NCBI RefSeq assembly: GCF_014280935.1
Contig: NZ_JACLZI010000053.1
Span: forward strand, 1 to 45,173
Reading direction: 5' to 3'
Source of the DNA: Aquibacillus kalidii
Lineage (GTDB): Bacteria; Bacillota; Bacilli; Bacillales; Amphibacillaceae
Length of the DNA stretch: 45,173 bases
The position numbers and the translations under genes are program-made. The notes beneath the pieces are model-generated. The model did no database searches, was not told the origin of the DNA, and saw only the letters and a program-made list of their open reading frames with translations. Positions 17,544-25,184 of the stretch are shown here, one piece after another (position 1 is the first letter of the stretch; each line of letters opens with the position of its first letter).

Positions 17544-17686
17544 AAAAGCGCAGAGCGCCGGTAAGCGACGTACGGACTGGACTGAGCCGTAGGAGATAAA
17601 GGCAACACGGTGAACGAAGTGAACCGATGTTAACTTATCGTACGAAGGCGAGGGAAGTCTCGCTAGTCGCTGGCGCTCGGAGCTGG
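17544..17686. repeat. GC-rich palindromic dispersed repeat
   Basis: A block of about 143 bases, GC-rich against AT-rich surroundings. Its ends are complementary (GAGCGCC...GCGAC against GTCGC...GGCGCTC). This lets the whole element fold into a long branched hairpin. Similar blocks beginning GCGCAGAGCGCCGGT are common between genes in Bacillaceae. No ORF is present. It may be a non-autonomous mobile element or a structured transcript. Confidence 0.65.
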
Positions 17687-17744
17687 ATGAGGCTAATCTT
17701 GCAGGTTATCCACATTTAGCAGATTTTATAAATTCCTAAACTAT

Positions 17745-17779
17745 AAAAAAGAGACTAGCAAACAAATTGCTACTCTCTG
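17745..17779 (-). terminator. Terminator for the decayed methyltransferase gene
   Basis: On the minus strand GAGAGTAGCAA pairs with TTGCTAGTCTC and is followed by six or more T. It stands just after the pseudogene's 3' end, as would be expected of its original terminator. Confidence 0.7.
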
Positions 17780-17794
17780 TTCGAACTATTTATA

Positions 17795-18045
17795 TGGATA
17801 ATTGAAATGTGGCTTGCAAATACTACCCTGAACCCAACAGCCTCCATGTTAGAAGTATATTCAGCTATATTAGGAAAAAACCCAGGGTATTTATCTACAT
17901 CAAAGTGGTGTCCTAACGCTTCCATTTGCTTTTGTATCTCATTCGTAATAAGTTCAACATTTCCCGTCCACCCAATTCTGCAACAAACCGCCCTTAACTT
18001 TTTAGACTTTTAAATATGGATTCCAAGCATCCTTTCCACTTTCAT
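17795..18045 (-). pseudogene. Remnant of a SAM-dependent methyltransferase
   Basis: The minus strand encodes recognisable C-terminal pieces of a class I methyltransferase (YcgJ/trans-aconitate-methyltransferase type), spread over different frames. These are KVERMLGIHI, then GRFVAELGG, then GNVELITNEIQKQMEALGHH continuing to NIAEYTSNMEAVGFRVVFAS. Intact members read continuously through GGRFVAEFGGxGNV and a later FPSIGEYxxLLEKHGFxV. At least two frameshifts and an in-frame stop break it, and the N-terminal two-thirds with the SAM-binding motif is missing. A plus-strand frame over the same bases is a shadow. Confidence 0.75.
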
Positions 18046-18317
18046 TCGTTTCCCTCCCATTTTTTATTAGAACCATGCGTTCCCAAAGATTAGGTTGTGT
18101 TAAAATAGTAGAGAATAAATTTCCAAATAGTGAGAATATTTCAGTTAGTATAGGAATTTGTTAGGAGCTATAATATTGTTACGCGTTAAAACTTAACTAA
18201 TCCCTATCTATTAAACTTGGAGACTCTTTTATTTTTTATGGCTTTACTACTTTACATGAACATACATTTATTATAATAAAAACGCACTAGAAAAATTAGT
18301 TAGTTAGGATGGACTTT

Positions 18318-18830
18318 ATGTTCGAAATAATTCGAATGGATGTAGAAAATGTTAACTTAATTAGCCTCACACAGTTTTATCAAAACGTATGGAACATAAA
18401 CGACTTATCCATAGCAGATCGGATTCAAAAGCATACTACTTACAATGGTTTCAATGGTTTTATCGCTAAAACTAGTCACGATGAAATAATTGGTTTTGTT
18501 TATGGCTATATATCTTTACCAGGGCAGTATTATAGAGAGCTCTTGGTCAAAAACATAAGCAAACACGAGACCTTACAATGGTTTGATAATTGTTTTGAAT
18601 TAGTTGAACTGGCTGTTCACCCCACCTATAGAAAGAGGGGGATTGGTAAACAGCTGTTAGATCACCTATTTAGTCAAGTTACCAATCAAACAGCAATCCT
18701 TACTACACAAATGAAGAACATACCAGCTCGAAATTTATATCTGAAAACAAATTGGGTTGTCGTCAAAGAACCTTTTTATCCAAGTAAAACCTCTGAGCCC
18801 TTTGTCATTATGGGAAAAAAATTACGATAG
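18318..18830 (+). CDS. GNAT-family N-acetyltransferase
   Basis: A 170-residue acetyltransferase. Motif A, LAVHPTYRKRGIGKQLLDHLF, lies at about residues 103-123, followed by the typical NIPARNLYLKTNW segment (about 137-149). Substrate is unknown. The ATG at 18318 is preferred because AGGATGG lies five bases upstream; the ATG at 18309 has no useful ribosome site. It stands alone, next to the methyltransferase remnant. Confidence 0.85.
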   Translation: MFEIIRMDVENVNLISLTQFYQNVWNINDLSIADRIQKHTTYNGFNGFIAKTSHDEIIGFVYGYISLPGQYYRELLVKNISKHETLQWFDNCFELVELAVHPTYRKRGIGKQLLDHLFSQVTNQTAILTTQMKNIPARNLYLKTNWVVVKEPFYPSKTSEPFVIMGKKLR

Positions 18831-18861
18831 TTACTCATCGTAATTCTCTTCTTTTTTTTGC

Positions 18862-18898
18862 AAAAAAAAAGGCCAAAATATCTAATAGATACTTTGGC
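18862..18898 (-). terminator. Minus-strand intrinsic terminator
   Basis: GCCAAAGTATCTA pairs with TAGATATTTTGGC, followed by nine T on the minus strand. The nearest minus-strand gene upstream ends at 19214, more than 300 bases away. Confidence 0.75.
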
Positions 18899-19213
18899 TT
18901 GGTTACTACAAAGAATAACCGATAAGACACCTTAAACAAAATAGAGGGAAACAAACGAAAGCATAAGTTATATGCTCGGTAAGTAATGGTCTTTCAGCAC
19001 CTGTAAGTTTCGTCCTTACAATTGCTATGAACTAAATGTAACACATCCATTAAAATGCTTCTAAACATTTGTAAGAACATCTAACAGACTTTTTCAAATA
19101 GTTATACATTCATAGTTTTGCTTAACAATCTTTCGTAATTACCTACCTAACACGATACGTTATTCCCAAATAAAAATACATTAAAACATCTTTTTTAAAA
19201 GTAAAACTCTCCT
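18899..19213 (-). other. Non-coding stretch with stem-loops, possible small RNA
   Basis: No convincing ORF. On the minus strand two stem-loops stand out: TGTAAG-gacgaaa-CTTACA (19004-19022) and AGCATA-taact-TATGCT near 18960-18977. Both are followed by the terminator at 18862-18898. This could be a small RNA or a long 3' tail of the YvrJ transcript. I cannot assign it to a known RNA family. Confidence 0.3.
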
Positions 19214-19351
19214 TCACTTTAGCTTTTCTGGTAAGGAAAGGATGGATTCGATCAATGTATTCAGTTTTCCTTCCACTCGATGTAACAAGTAAAATGTTAC
19301 AGCCGCCGGAAATCCAACGTCCGTAATTAATGATACCCAAGTTTCCTCCAT
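19214..19351 (-). CDS. YvrJ-family small protein
   Basis: A 45-residue protein starting MEETWVSLITDVGFPAAVTF and ending LHRVEGKLNTLIESILSLPEKLK: one hydrophobic helix (about 6-23), then an amphipathic helix. This is the YvrJ pattern of bacilli. GGGAGGGG is the ribosome site. It follows DUF1659 and DUF2922 genes, the usual three-gene cluster. A longer frame at 19143-19340 is a shadow. Function is unknown. Confidence 0.85.
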   Translation of the reverse strand: MEETWVSLITDVGFPAAVTFYLLHRVEGKLNTLIESILSLPEKLK

Positions 19352-19381
19352 ATCCTCTGCCCCTCCCTTCTTCCAGTCTAA

Positions 19382-19411
19382 AAAAAGAGGAAGGAATTAA
19401 TTCCTCCCTCC
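19382..19411 (-). terminator. Hairpin after the DUF2922 gene
   Basis: On the minus strand GGAGGAATTAATTCCTTCC is followed by CTTTTTTT. It probably reduces read-through into the YvrJ gene. Confidence 0.6.
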
Positions 19412-19419
19412 ATTTATTA

Positions 19420-19632
19420 TTAAATTTCTAAATCAGCCACATTACGTTCTACAATACGAGCACTCTTCTTACCCACAAGATCACCTCCGGATGAATAGAA
19501 GGCATTCTGCGCAATAATAACATCCATCGCATGGTTAATAGCTACTGGATCAGTAGGCTCAACTGGATTATCCAACGAAATAGTCACGACTTTTTCTAAC
19601 TCATTTACAAATTTCAATTCTAAAGTTTTCAA
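19420..19632 (-). CDS. DUF2922 family protein
   Basis: A 70-residue protein of the small DUF2922 family: beta-rich N-terminus (LELKFVNELEKVVTISLDNP), then INHAMDVIIAQNAF and a C-terminal ARIVERNVADLEI. It starts with TTG, supported by GAGGAGGTG eight to nine bases before. It is in the same short operon as the DUF1659 gene (37 bases apart). Function is unknown; the pair is widespread in spore-formers. Confidence 0.88.
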   Translation of the reverse strand: MKTLELKFVNELEKVVTISLDNPVEPTDPVAINHAMDVIIAQNAFYSSGGDLVGKKSARIVERNVADLEI

Positions 19633-19669
19633 AGAGATACACCTCCTCTCACTAGTTTCTATTTTCTAC

Positions 19670-19891
19670 TTACTCCCCTGTGATTAACTCTGTATCATTC
19701 CGTTTTACTGAATGAAGCGTTAATTGCTGCAATGGAATTAATGCTAGTGTGATTGCAAACAGCTGATCTGCTGTAGCATCAGTTTTGATGTTACTGAAAG
19801 ACTTTTTCTTATAAATAGCCTTTCCCTCCGCATCCATTCCATCTTCAAAGGTTAACTGCAAACTACTATCTACCTTTTGAGCGACTGCCAT
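19670..19891 (-). CDS. DUF1659 family protein
   Basis: A 73-residue small protein of the DUF1659 family (SSLQLTFEDGMDAEGKAIYKKKSFSNI, then TADQLFAITLALIPLQQLTL). GGGAGGTGAGG is its ribosome site. It is first in the DUF1659-DUF2922-YvrJ cluster. The function of the family is unknown to me. Confidence 0.9.
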   Translation of the reverse strand: MAVAQKVDSSLQLTFEDGMDAEGKAIYKKKSFSNIKTDATADQLFAITLALIPLQQLTLHSVKRNDTELITGE

Positions 19892-19962
19892 GATTACCTC
19901 ACCTCCCTTTCACCTTTATAATCGTTCAGACGTAGACTTTTGGTGTCTATGAAAAATAAAAA

Positions 19963-19989
19963 AGCCATAAGATTACACATCTTATGGCT
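19963..19989 (-). terminator. Terminator of the cyclophilin gene
   Basis: AGCCATAAGAT pairs with ATCTTATGGCT around a five-base loop, with TTTTTT following on the minus strand, seven bases after the stop. Confidence 0.88.
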
Positions 19990-19995
19990 TACAAA

Positions 19996-20757
19996 TTATT
20001 TACTTTTTTCTGGTTCAGGGTAATCGATCCCCTTTGTATCTACCTCTACCGTCTTCATTACCTGATCCTCAAGTGGTTTATTATTGTCCATATTACGCTT
20101 ACTGTTAACAATCTTATCTACGATATCCATTCCTTCTGTCACTTTACCAAAAGCAGCATATTCTCCATCTAGGCTGGGGGCTGCTGCGACCATGATAAAG
20201 AACTGGGAGCCAGCAGAATCGGGTTCTGGCGTTCGAGCCATTGAAACAATCCCTCGTTCATGCTTCAATTCGTTATCAAAACCGTTATTAGTAAATTCTC
20301 CTGGAATAGTATACCCCGGTCCGCCTGCACCCGTTCCTTGTGGGTCACCACCTTGGATCATAAACTTTGGAATTACTCGGTGGAAGATCACACCGTCATA
20401 AAAACCAGATTCGGCTAAAGAAATAAAGTTAGCAACTGAATTTGGTGCAATGTTTGGCAGCAATTCAATGATAATTTGTTCTCCACCTTGCATTGTTATC
20501 GTTGCAACTGGATTTTCGTCTACAGTAGGGTATTCTGTTTTTTCTTCGGACTCACTGGATTTCTTTTCATCCGTTTGATCCGCTTCAACTGGAGATTCAT
20601 CTGACTTTTTTTCTTCTGTTTGATCCGTTTTTGCTTGGGATTCACTTGAATTCTTTTCTTCTGTTTGATCCGTTTCAGAATTGGTTCCACAACCCGCAAT
20701 TCCAAAAACAACTGCCACAGCTAAAAATACTAATAGTAGCTTATGTATCTGTTTCAT
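19996..20757 (-). CDS. Cyclophilin-type peptidyl-prolyl isomerase lipoprotein
   Basis: A 253-residue lipoprotein with lipobox GIAGC (Cys23). A linker of about 45 residues follows, built of three 15-residue repeats of the type DQTEEKKSSES (about 29-74). The cyclophilin domain shows FHRVIPKFMIQGGDP (catalytic Arg and Gln), then MARTPEPDSAGSQFF. It speeds prolyl isomerisation of exported proteins outside the membrane. The ATG at 20757 is chosen for the GGAGGT four bases upstream; a longer in-frame opening from 20862 has no ribosome site. The linker repeats may vary in number between strains. Confidence 0.92.
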   Translation of the reverse strand: MKQIHKLLLVFLAVAVVFGIAGCGTNSETDQTEEKNSSESQAKTDQTEEKKSDESPVEADQTDEKKSSESEEKTEYPTVDENPVATITMQGGEQIIIELLPNIAPNSVANFISLAESGFYDGVIFHRVIPKFMIQGGDPQGTGAGGPGYTIPGEFTNNGFDNELKHERGIVSMARTPEPDSAGSQFFIMVAAAPSLDGEYAAFGKVTEGMDIVDKIVNSKRNMDNNKPLEDQVMKTVEVDTKGIDYPEPEKSK

Positions 20758-20885
20758 AACTACCTCCATATGTAGCTTCTTATTTAGGCCCTTTTCATAA
20801 ACTATGTAAATTTCGTCACAACCTTTATGTCTCCGCATTAAAGTTTTAAGACCTACTTTCATTATAAAAGATGACTGCTAACCCA

Positions 20886-21150
20886 ACGCTGTGAAAAAAC
20901 GCTCGCATTCCGTGGGGAACGCTTCAGCCTTCTCGCTCGCAAAAGTGCGTGCGCCTGCGTCTTCTAGTAACGCTTTTGAGCGGGCTCCTCGGCGCAAGGG
21001 AACGAAAAAGATTACTCAAGTAGTTTCCCTCGCTCTCTGTGGGGTCTTCAGACCGTTCCTTTCCAACAGGACAAGGAACGCTGCGGAAGCCATACATCGC
21101 ACGAAGAAAATCGGTCTATATTTTCGAACATCTCGCATTTTTCCGCAGCT
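20886..21150. repeat. Dispersed repeat copy, interrupted
   Basis: TTCCGTGGGGAACGCTTCAG and, further on, TCTGTGGGGTCTTCAG match the two ends of the edge repeat in its plus orientation. About 120 bases of extra GC-rich sequence lie between. No coding signal is seen. It faces the inverted copy at 21229. Confidence 0.6.
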
Positions 21151-21228
21151 TAGTGTAGATCTCTACTTAATTAAGCTTTTAGAAAATATATAACAACACT
21201 TAGAATTCAGAAAGCCTATCATAAGTGT

Positions 21229-21362
21229 AGGCAGAATACGCAGACTCCTGTAGGAACAGCACGAGCCGAAGATCCCGGAGGAGTGTTCTTTCTCCGAGGA
21301 AGCTGAGGCCGTGCCCACGGAAAGCGGAGTATTCTTGCGGAACGAGATTCAAGCACACATCA
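21229..21362. repeat. Dispersed repeat copy, inverted orientation
   Basis: CTCCTGTAGGAACAGCACGA is followed by GAGGAAGCTGAGGCCGTGCC and CACGGAAAGCGGAGTATTC. This is the same family as the window-edge repeat and the 14048 remnant. With 20886-21150 it forms an inverted pair between the cyclophilin gene and the 41-residue gene. The sequence from 21363 to 21540 holds nothing I can identify. Confidence 0.65.
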
Positions 21363-21542
21363 AAAGGTTTTAATAAGTTATGCAGAGTTTCTCTCATCTA
21401 CGTCATTCTGAATGCAGTAAAGTATGAGAAAAGGGCCATTTTTAATAAAAGCAATAGTTTTGTGATTCGCACTTATTCTATCAAATAATCAGAATAAGAA
21501 AAAGAAGATACTCTAACCTTTAGTACTTAAGAACATAAAAAA

Positions 21543-21576
21543 CAAAAGACACGATATATCATGGTTATCGTGTCTT
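21543..21576 (-). terminator. Terminator of the 41-residue gene
   Basis: AAGACACGATA pairs with TATCGTGTCTT, followed by a T-rich run on the minus strand. Confidence 0.75.
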
Positions 21577-21581
21577 CGTCG

Positions 21582-21707
21582 TTATTGCTTCTCTAATTGT
21601 TTTATTCTTTCTTCGAGCTTTCTTGACCGAGCCTCTGCAGCCCCTGCTACCACAATCGCCGTAACAGCAATAGCCATAGATACTATGCCGAAAAACCATG
21701 CCAGCAC
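21582..21707 (-). CDS. 41-residue membrane peptide
   Basis: A GTG-started frame with AAGGAGG seven bases upstream encodes a hydrophobic helix (LAWFFGIVSMAIAVTAIVVA). A charged, probably coiled-coil tail follows (ARSRKLEERIKQLEKQ). It is followed by a terminator and lies just downstream of ecfT (44 bases). The family is not recognised; it may be the last gene of the ecfT unit. An ATG two bases before it is out of frame and soon stopped. Confidence 0.7.
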   Translation of the reverse strand: MLAWFFGIVSMAIAVTAIVVAGAAEARSRKLEERIKQLEKQ

Positions 21708-21750
21708 ATGTATTCCTCCTTAATCCTACGCGATGTTTCCTATTTCTTGA

Positions 21751-22560
21751 TTAGTGAATAAACCCACCTGTTCTAAGCACGATCAGTCCAAATGTTAATA
21801 TTATCATAGTACCTATACATAATGTATCTTTTCTTTTCCATGCAAGTTGACGGAAAGTAGAACGTTTTTCTCCTGATTGATATCCCCTTGTTTCCATGCC
21901 ATTAGCCATATCTTCTGCACGATTTAAAGAACTAGCAAATAAAGGTAAGAATATAGGGACAAGTGTTTTCATTTGACGTAATAGGTTTCCTTCTCCAAAT
22001 TCTGTTCCCCTCGCACGTTGGGCATCCATTACTTTTTGCGTTTCATCTAACAAATTAGGAATAAATCTTAGGGAGATTGACAACATTAAGGAAATCTCAT
22101 CAACTGGAATCTTCAATCGTTTCAATGGTTTTAATAGTGCATTAATTCCATCCGTTAAATCAATCGGTTTAGTTGTTAGGGTTACCACTGTTGATATAAA
22201 TATTATCATGACAAATCGACAAAAAATGTATATCCCACTTATTATACCAAAGTTAGAAACAGTAATGGGACCTACATCCAGATATATTTTCCCGCCAGAA
22301 GTAAACAATATCTGTAAGGTTACTGTAAATAAAATTAGCCAGATGAGCGGACGAACCCCTCTTATATAAACGCTAAACTTCACACCTGATAAATACATGA
22401 CTACAAGTGTGAAAATCCATAATAATCCATAGCTCTGCCAATTGTTCGCTACAAATAATACCAAAATAAAATATACCCCTGCAAGTAATTTCGCTCGCGG
22501 ATCCATTTGGTGTAGGATCGATTCACCTGGAAAAAAACGACCTAATATAAGTTTGTTCAT
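21751..22560 (-). CDS. ecfT: ECF transporter transmembrane subunit EcfT
   Basis: A 269-residue membrane component of energy-coupling-factor vitamin transporters. About five hydrophobic segments lie in the N-terminal half. The coupling motifs follow: ARG in DAQRARGTEFGEGN and a second one in METRGYQSG. With EcfA1 and EcfA2 it powers various S-components. Its ATG overlaps the ecfA2 stop (ATGA). In most bacilli these three genes sit beside rplQ and truA; here they are attached to the EET genes, as in Listeria. Confidence 0.92.
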   Translation of the reverse strand: MNKLILGRFFPGESILHQMDPRAKLLAGVYFILVLFVANNWQSYGLLWIFTLVVMYLSGVKFSVYIRGVRPLIWLILFTVTLQILFTSGGKIYLDVGPITVSNFGIISGIYIFCRFVMIIFISTVVTLTTKPIDLTDGINALLKPLKRLKIPVDEISLMLSISLRFIPNLLDETQKVMDAQRARGTEFGEGNLLRQMKTLVPIFLPLFASSLNRAEDMANGMETRGYQSGEKRSTFRQLAWKRKDTLCIGTMIILTFGLIVLRTGGFIH

Positions 22561-23414
22561 ACTAATCCCGCCTTCATTAAACAGTTTGCCAATTCATCTA
22601 TCGTTAAACAAACTTGAGGTAATTTCACACCTGTTTCCTGTTCAATTTTCAATTGCAGTTTTCTCGCTTGCGGAATATCCACTCGCAAACTTTTAAGTGC
22701 ATGGATATCTGCAAACAATTCTCGTACCCCTTTATGCAAGACTGCTTGCCCCTTCTCCATCACTACCACATTGTCTGCATAATGAGCAACATCCTCCATA
22801 TCATGTGTCACCATCACCGTAGTAAGTTTTTCGTTATTATGCCATTTAGAGATAAGAGATAAAATCTCTTTCTTCCCTCTTGGATCTAAACCAGCCCCAG
22901 GTTCATCTAGCACTAAAACCTCTGGTTGCATTGCTAATATGCCTGCAATTGCTACCCTTCTTTTTTGACCGCCTGACAAAGCAAATGGTGATTTAGTTAA
23001 TATGTCCGGGCCCAATCCGACTTGTTGAATAACTTGTCTAGCAATTCGTTTAGCTTCCTCAAGAGGTACTCCAAAATTAAGTGGACCAAAACAAATGTCT
23101 TGTTCAACCGTTTCTGCAAACAATTGGGATTCCGGAAACTGAAAGACCATTCCCACTTTTTTACGGATAGTTTTTAGACTCTTTTTATTTTTGGAACGGT
23201 TGATAACGGTCCCCCCTATATGAACTTCTCCTTTAACAGGTATTAGTAAACCGTTCATTGCTTTTAGTAGACTAGATTTTCCAGATCCAGTATGACCAAT
23301 AACAGCTGTAAAAGTTCCTGGCTCTAAATTAAAATCTACGGAATCTAATACTCTCGGTGTTCGAAGAGGACCTATTTGATAATCTGCCGTTACATCTTTA
23401 AATGTGATTTGCAT
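22557..23414 (-). CDS. ecfA2: ECF transporter ATPase EcfA2
   Basis: A 285-residue ABC ATPase: Walker A GHTGSGKSS (about 37-45), Q-loop FQFPESQLF, signature LSGGQKRRVAIAG, Walker B VLVLDEPGAGLDP, and the switch His in VTHDMEDV. It pairs with EcfA1 to drive EcfT-based uptake. It overlaps ecfA1 by 25 bases and ecfT by four. Confidence 0.93.
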   Translation of the reverse strand: MQITFKDVTADYQIGPLRTPRVLDSVDFNLEPGTFTAVIGHTGSGKSSLLKAMNGLLIPVKGEVHIGGTVINRSKNKKSLKTIRKKVGMVFQFPESQLFAETVEQDICFGPLNFGVPLEEAKRIARQVIQQVGLGPDILTKSPFALSGGQKRRVAIAGILAMQPEVLVLDEPGAGLDPRGKKEILSLISKWHNNEKLTTVMVTHDMEDVAHYADNVVVMEKGQAVLHKGVRELFADIHALKSLRVDIPQARKLQLKIEQETGVKLPQVCLTIDELANCLMKAGLV

Positions 23415-24217
23415 AACCAGTTCACCAACTCTTCTTCCGTCATATACGTATCGGGAACAGTATTTTTTTGCCGTTTTAACATACGCCTTAACGCTTCGGA
23501 AAAGGGAGGCTCTAATTGTTGATGCTTACTAAAAACATCACTAGGTTTACCGCTATCTACAAGCCTTCCCGCCTCTAACAAGAGAATACGATCTGCTTCC
23601 GCTGCCTCATCCATATCATGCGTAATAGAAATAATTGTCATATCTGATGATTTATTCAGCTGCTTCAATGTAAGGAGTAATTCTCGTCTACTACCAGGAT
23701 CTAACATGACTAACGCTTCATCTAATACAAGTACGGAAGGTCTAAGTGCTAAAATGCCTGCTAAGGCGACTCGTTGTTTTTGTCCACCTGATAATCGAGA
23801 AGGATCATGGAAACGTAGTTCACTTAAGTCAACCATTTTCAAAGCCTCTTCCACCCTATTGTTCATTTCTTCATAAGGCATATTTATATTTTCCAATCCA
23901 AATGCTACATCATCTTGAACAGTAGTCCCGACGAACTGATTTTCTGGATTTTGAAAGACAAGACCAATATGTCGGCGAACTTCCCATTTGGTATTGTCAT
24001 TTAAGTTAATTCCTGCAATCGATATCGATCCATCGTCCATTTCCAGTAATCCAACCAAGAGTTTAGCTAAGGTCGATTTCCCTGAACCGTTGTGTCCAAT
24101 TACGGCAACCCATTCCCCTTTGTTCACTGAAAAGTTTATATCAGTTAAGGTCTGTTCTTTATCTCGTTTGTCATACCCAAAAACTAGGTTGCTAACTTCT
24201 ACTACCCTTGCTGTCAC
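23390..24217 (-). CDS. ecfA1: ECF transporter ATPase EcfA1
   Basis: A 275-residue ABC ATPase with Walker A GHNGSGKST, Q-loop FQNPENQFV, signature LSGGQKQRVALAG and Walker B VLVLDEALVMLDP. The latter shows the EcfA1-type DEA in place of DEP. The start is the GTG at 24217 behind AAAGGAG. The longer frame from 24241 starts inside dmkA without a ribosome site. It lies 16 bases after dmkA, so it is co-transcribed with fmnB and dmkA. Confidence 0.92.
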   Translation of the reverse strand: MTARVVEVSNLVFGYDKRDKEQTLTDINFSVNKGEWVAVIGHNGSGKSTLAKLLVGLLEMDDGSISIAGINLNDNTKWEVRRHIGLVFQNPENQFVGTTVQDDVAFGLENINMPYEEMNNRVEEALKMVDLSELRFHDPSRLSGGQKQRVALAGILALRPSVLVLDEALVMLDPGSRRELLLTLKQLNKSSDMTIISITHDMDEAAEADRILLLEAGRLVDSGKPSDVFSKHQQLEPPFSEALRRMLKRQKNTVPDTYMTEEELVNWLCKSHLKM

Positions 24218-24233
24218 CTTAACTCGCTCCTTT

Positions 24234-25172
24234 CTACACAAAGAATGAAATAGCCATTACCGCCACGATTGATCCATTTACTAATACTAGATTTTTAACA
24301 GCGACAACAAATGTTTCTGATTTAATTTGAACCTGGTTAAACCGTCGAACCTGTTTATAAACAGGTATAGCGATTAGCAAGGATAAAAGCATCACCACTG
24401 GTAAAAGGTTTAAGGCAACCGCTGCTATAATAGCGATAAATGTCGCTACATATAAGCTATCGAATAAGATAACTGCTAACCTCTTACCTAAATAAAAAGG
24501 CAATGTATAGCGATGATTAGCAATGTCATCTTCTAAATCACAAATATTATTTGCTAACATTAGATTTGCAATCGTAAATACACACGGCAATGAGATTAAT
24601 ATGATTTCAAGAATTAATAGAATATCCGCTTCGAAACTAATCATTCTACCCGCCCAAACTAGCTGTGCAATTCCTTGGTCAAACGCATTCACATAAACAA
24701 TTAGGAAAATAATTCCAAATCCCATCGTTACACCGGAAAATACTTCTCCTAATGGCATCCTCGAAAGGGGGATTGGACCAAATGTATAAAAAATGCCAAT
24801 TGCGAAACAAACCATCCCTATTAATAATACGAGCAAATCTGTCCGAAACACTAACCAAACCCCAAGAACTGTTGCTATTACAAGTAAACATAATATAGTT
24901 AGGATGACATGTCTTTCTGATATTCGTTGTTGCCCTATAATATTTCGTTCTCTCTTATAGTTGTCACTTTTTGCTTTGCGGTAATCCATATAATTGTTAA
25001 TCGCTGTTGTTGTTAAATCGAACAGTAGCATAGAACCAAAGAAGATGAATGTGTTAATTGGTTTAAATACGTCATATCTGTAGAAAACAAATAAACACCC
25101 GATCAAAAATGGAAACACGCTAGCGATTTTTGTTTGAATTTCTACTAATTTAAAAAAGTTTTTGATAGACAT
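24234..25172 (-). CDS. dmkA: UbiA-family prenyltransferase for demethylmenaquinone (DmkA)
   Basis: A 312-residue polytopic prenyltransferase with both Asp-rich motifs: NNYMDYRKAKSD (about 58-69) and NNICDLEDDIANHRYTLP. It attaches a polyprenyl chain to 1,4-dihydroxy-2-naphthoate. In EET loci this MenA-like enzyme makes a demethylmenaquinone pool dedicated to extracellular reduction. It lies between fmnB (12 bases away) and ecfA1. The assignment as DmkA rather than housekeeping MenA rests on this neighbourhood. Confidence 0.88.
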   Translation of the reverse strand: MSIKNFFKLVEIQTKIASVFPFLIGCLFVFYRYDVFKPINTFIFFGSMLLFDLTTTAINNYMDYRKAKSDNYKRERNIIGQQRISERHVILTILCLLVIATVLGVWLVFRTDLLVLLIGMVCFAIGIFYTFGPIPLSRMPLGEVFSGVTMGFGIIFLIVYVNAFDQGIAQLVWAGRMISFEADILLILEIILISLPCVFTIANLMLANNICDLEDDIANHRYTLPFYLGKRLAVILFDSLYVATFIAIIAAVALNLLPVVMLLSLLIAIPVYKQVRRFNQVQIKSETFVVAVKNLVLVNGSIVAVMAISFFV

Positions 25173-25184
25173 GGTTATATCCCC

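Noticed and set aside
17807-18013. Plus-strand 68-residue ORF
   Set aside because: The minus strand carries the recognisable methyltransferase remnant; this frame is its shadow.
19143-19340. Minus-strand 65-residue ORF
   Set aside because: It overlaps the YvrJ gene in another frame, and YvrJ has the ribosome site and the family match.
20886-21193. A 100-residue basic ORF
   Set aside because: It lies in the GC-rich dispersed repeat and has no ribosome site or family resemblance.
24218-24241. Longer ecfA1 beginning inside dmkA
   Set aside because: There is no ribosome site for the upstream ATG, whereas AAAGGAG precedes the GTG at 24217.
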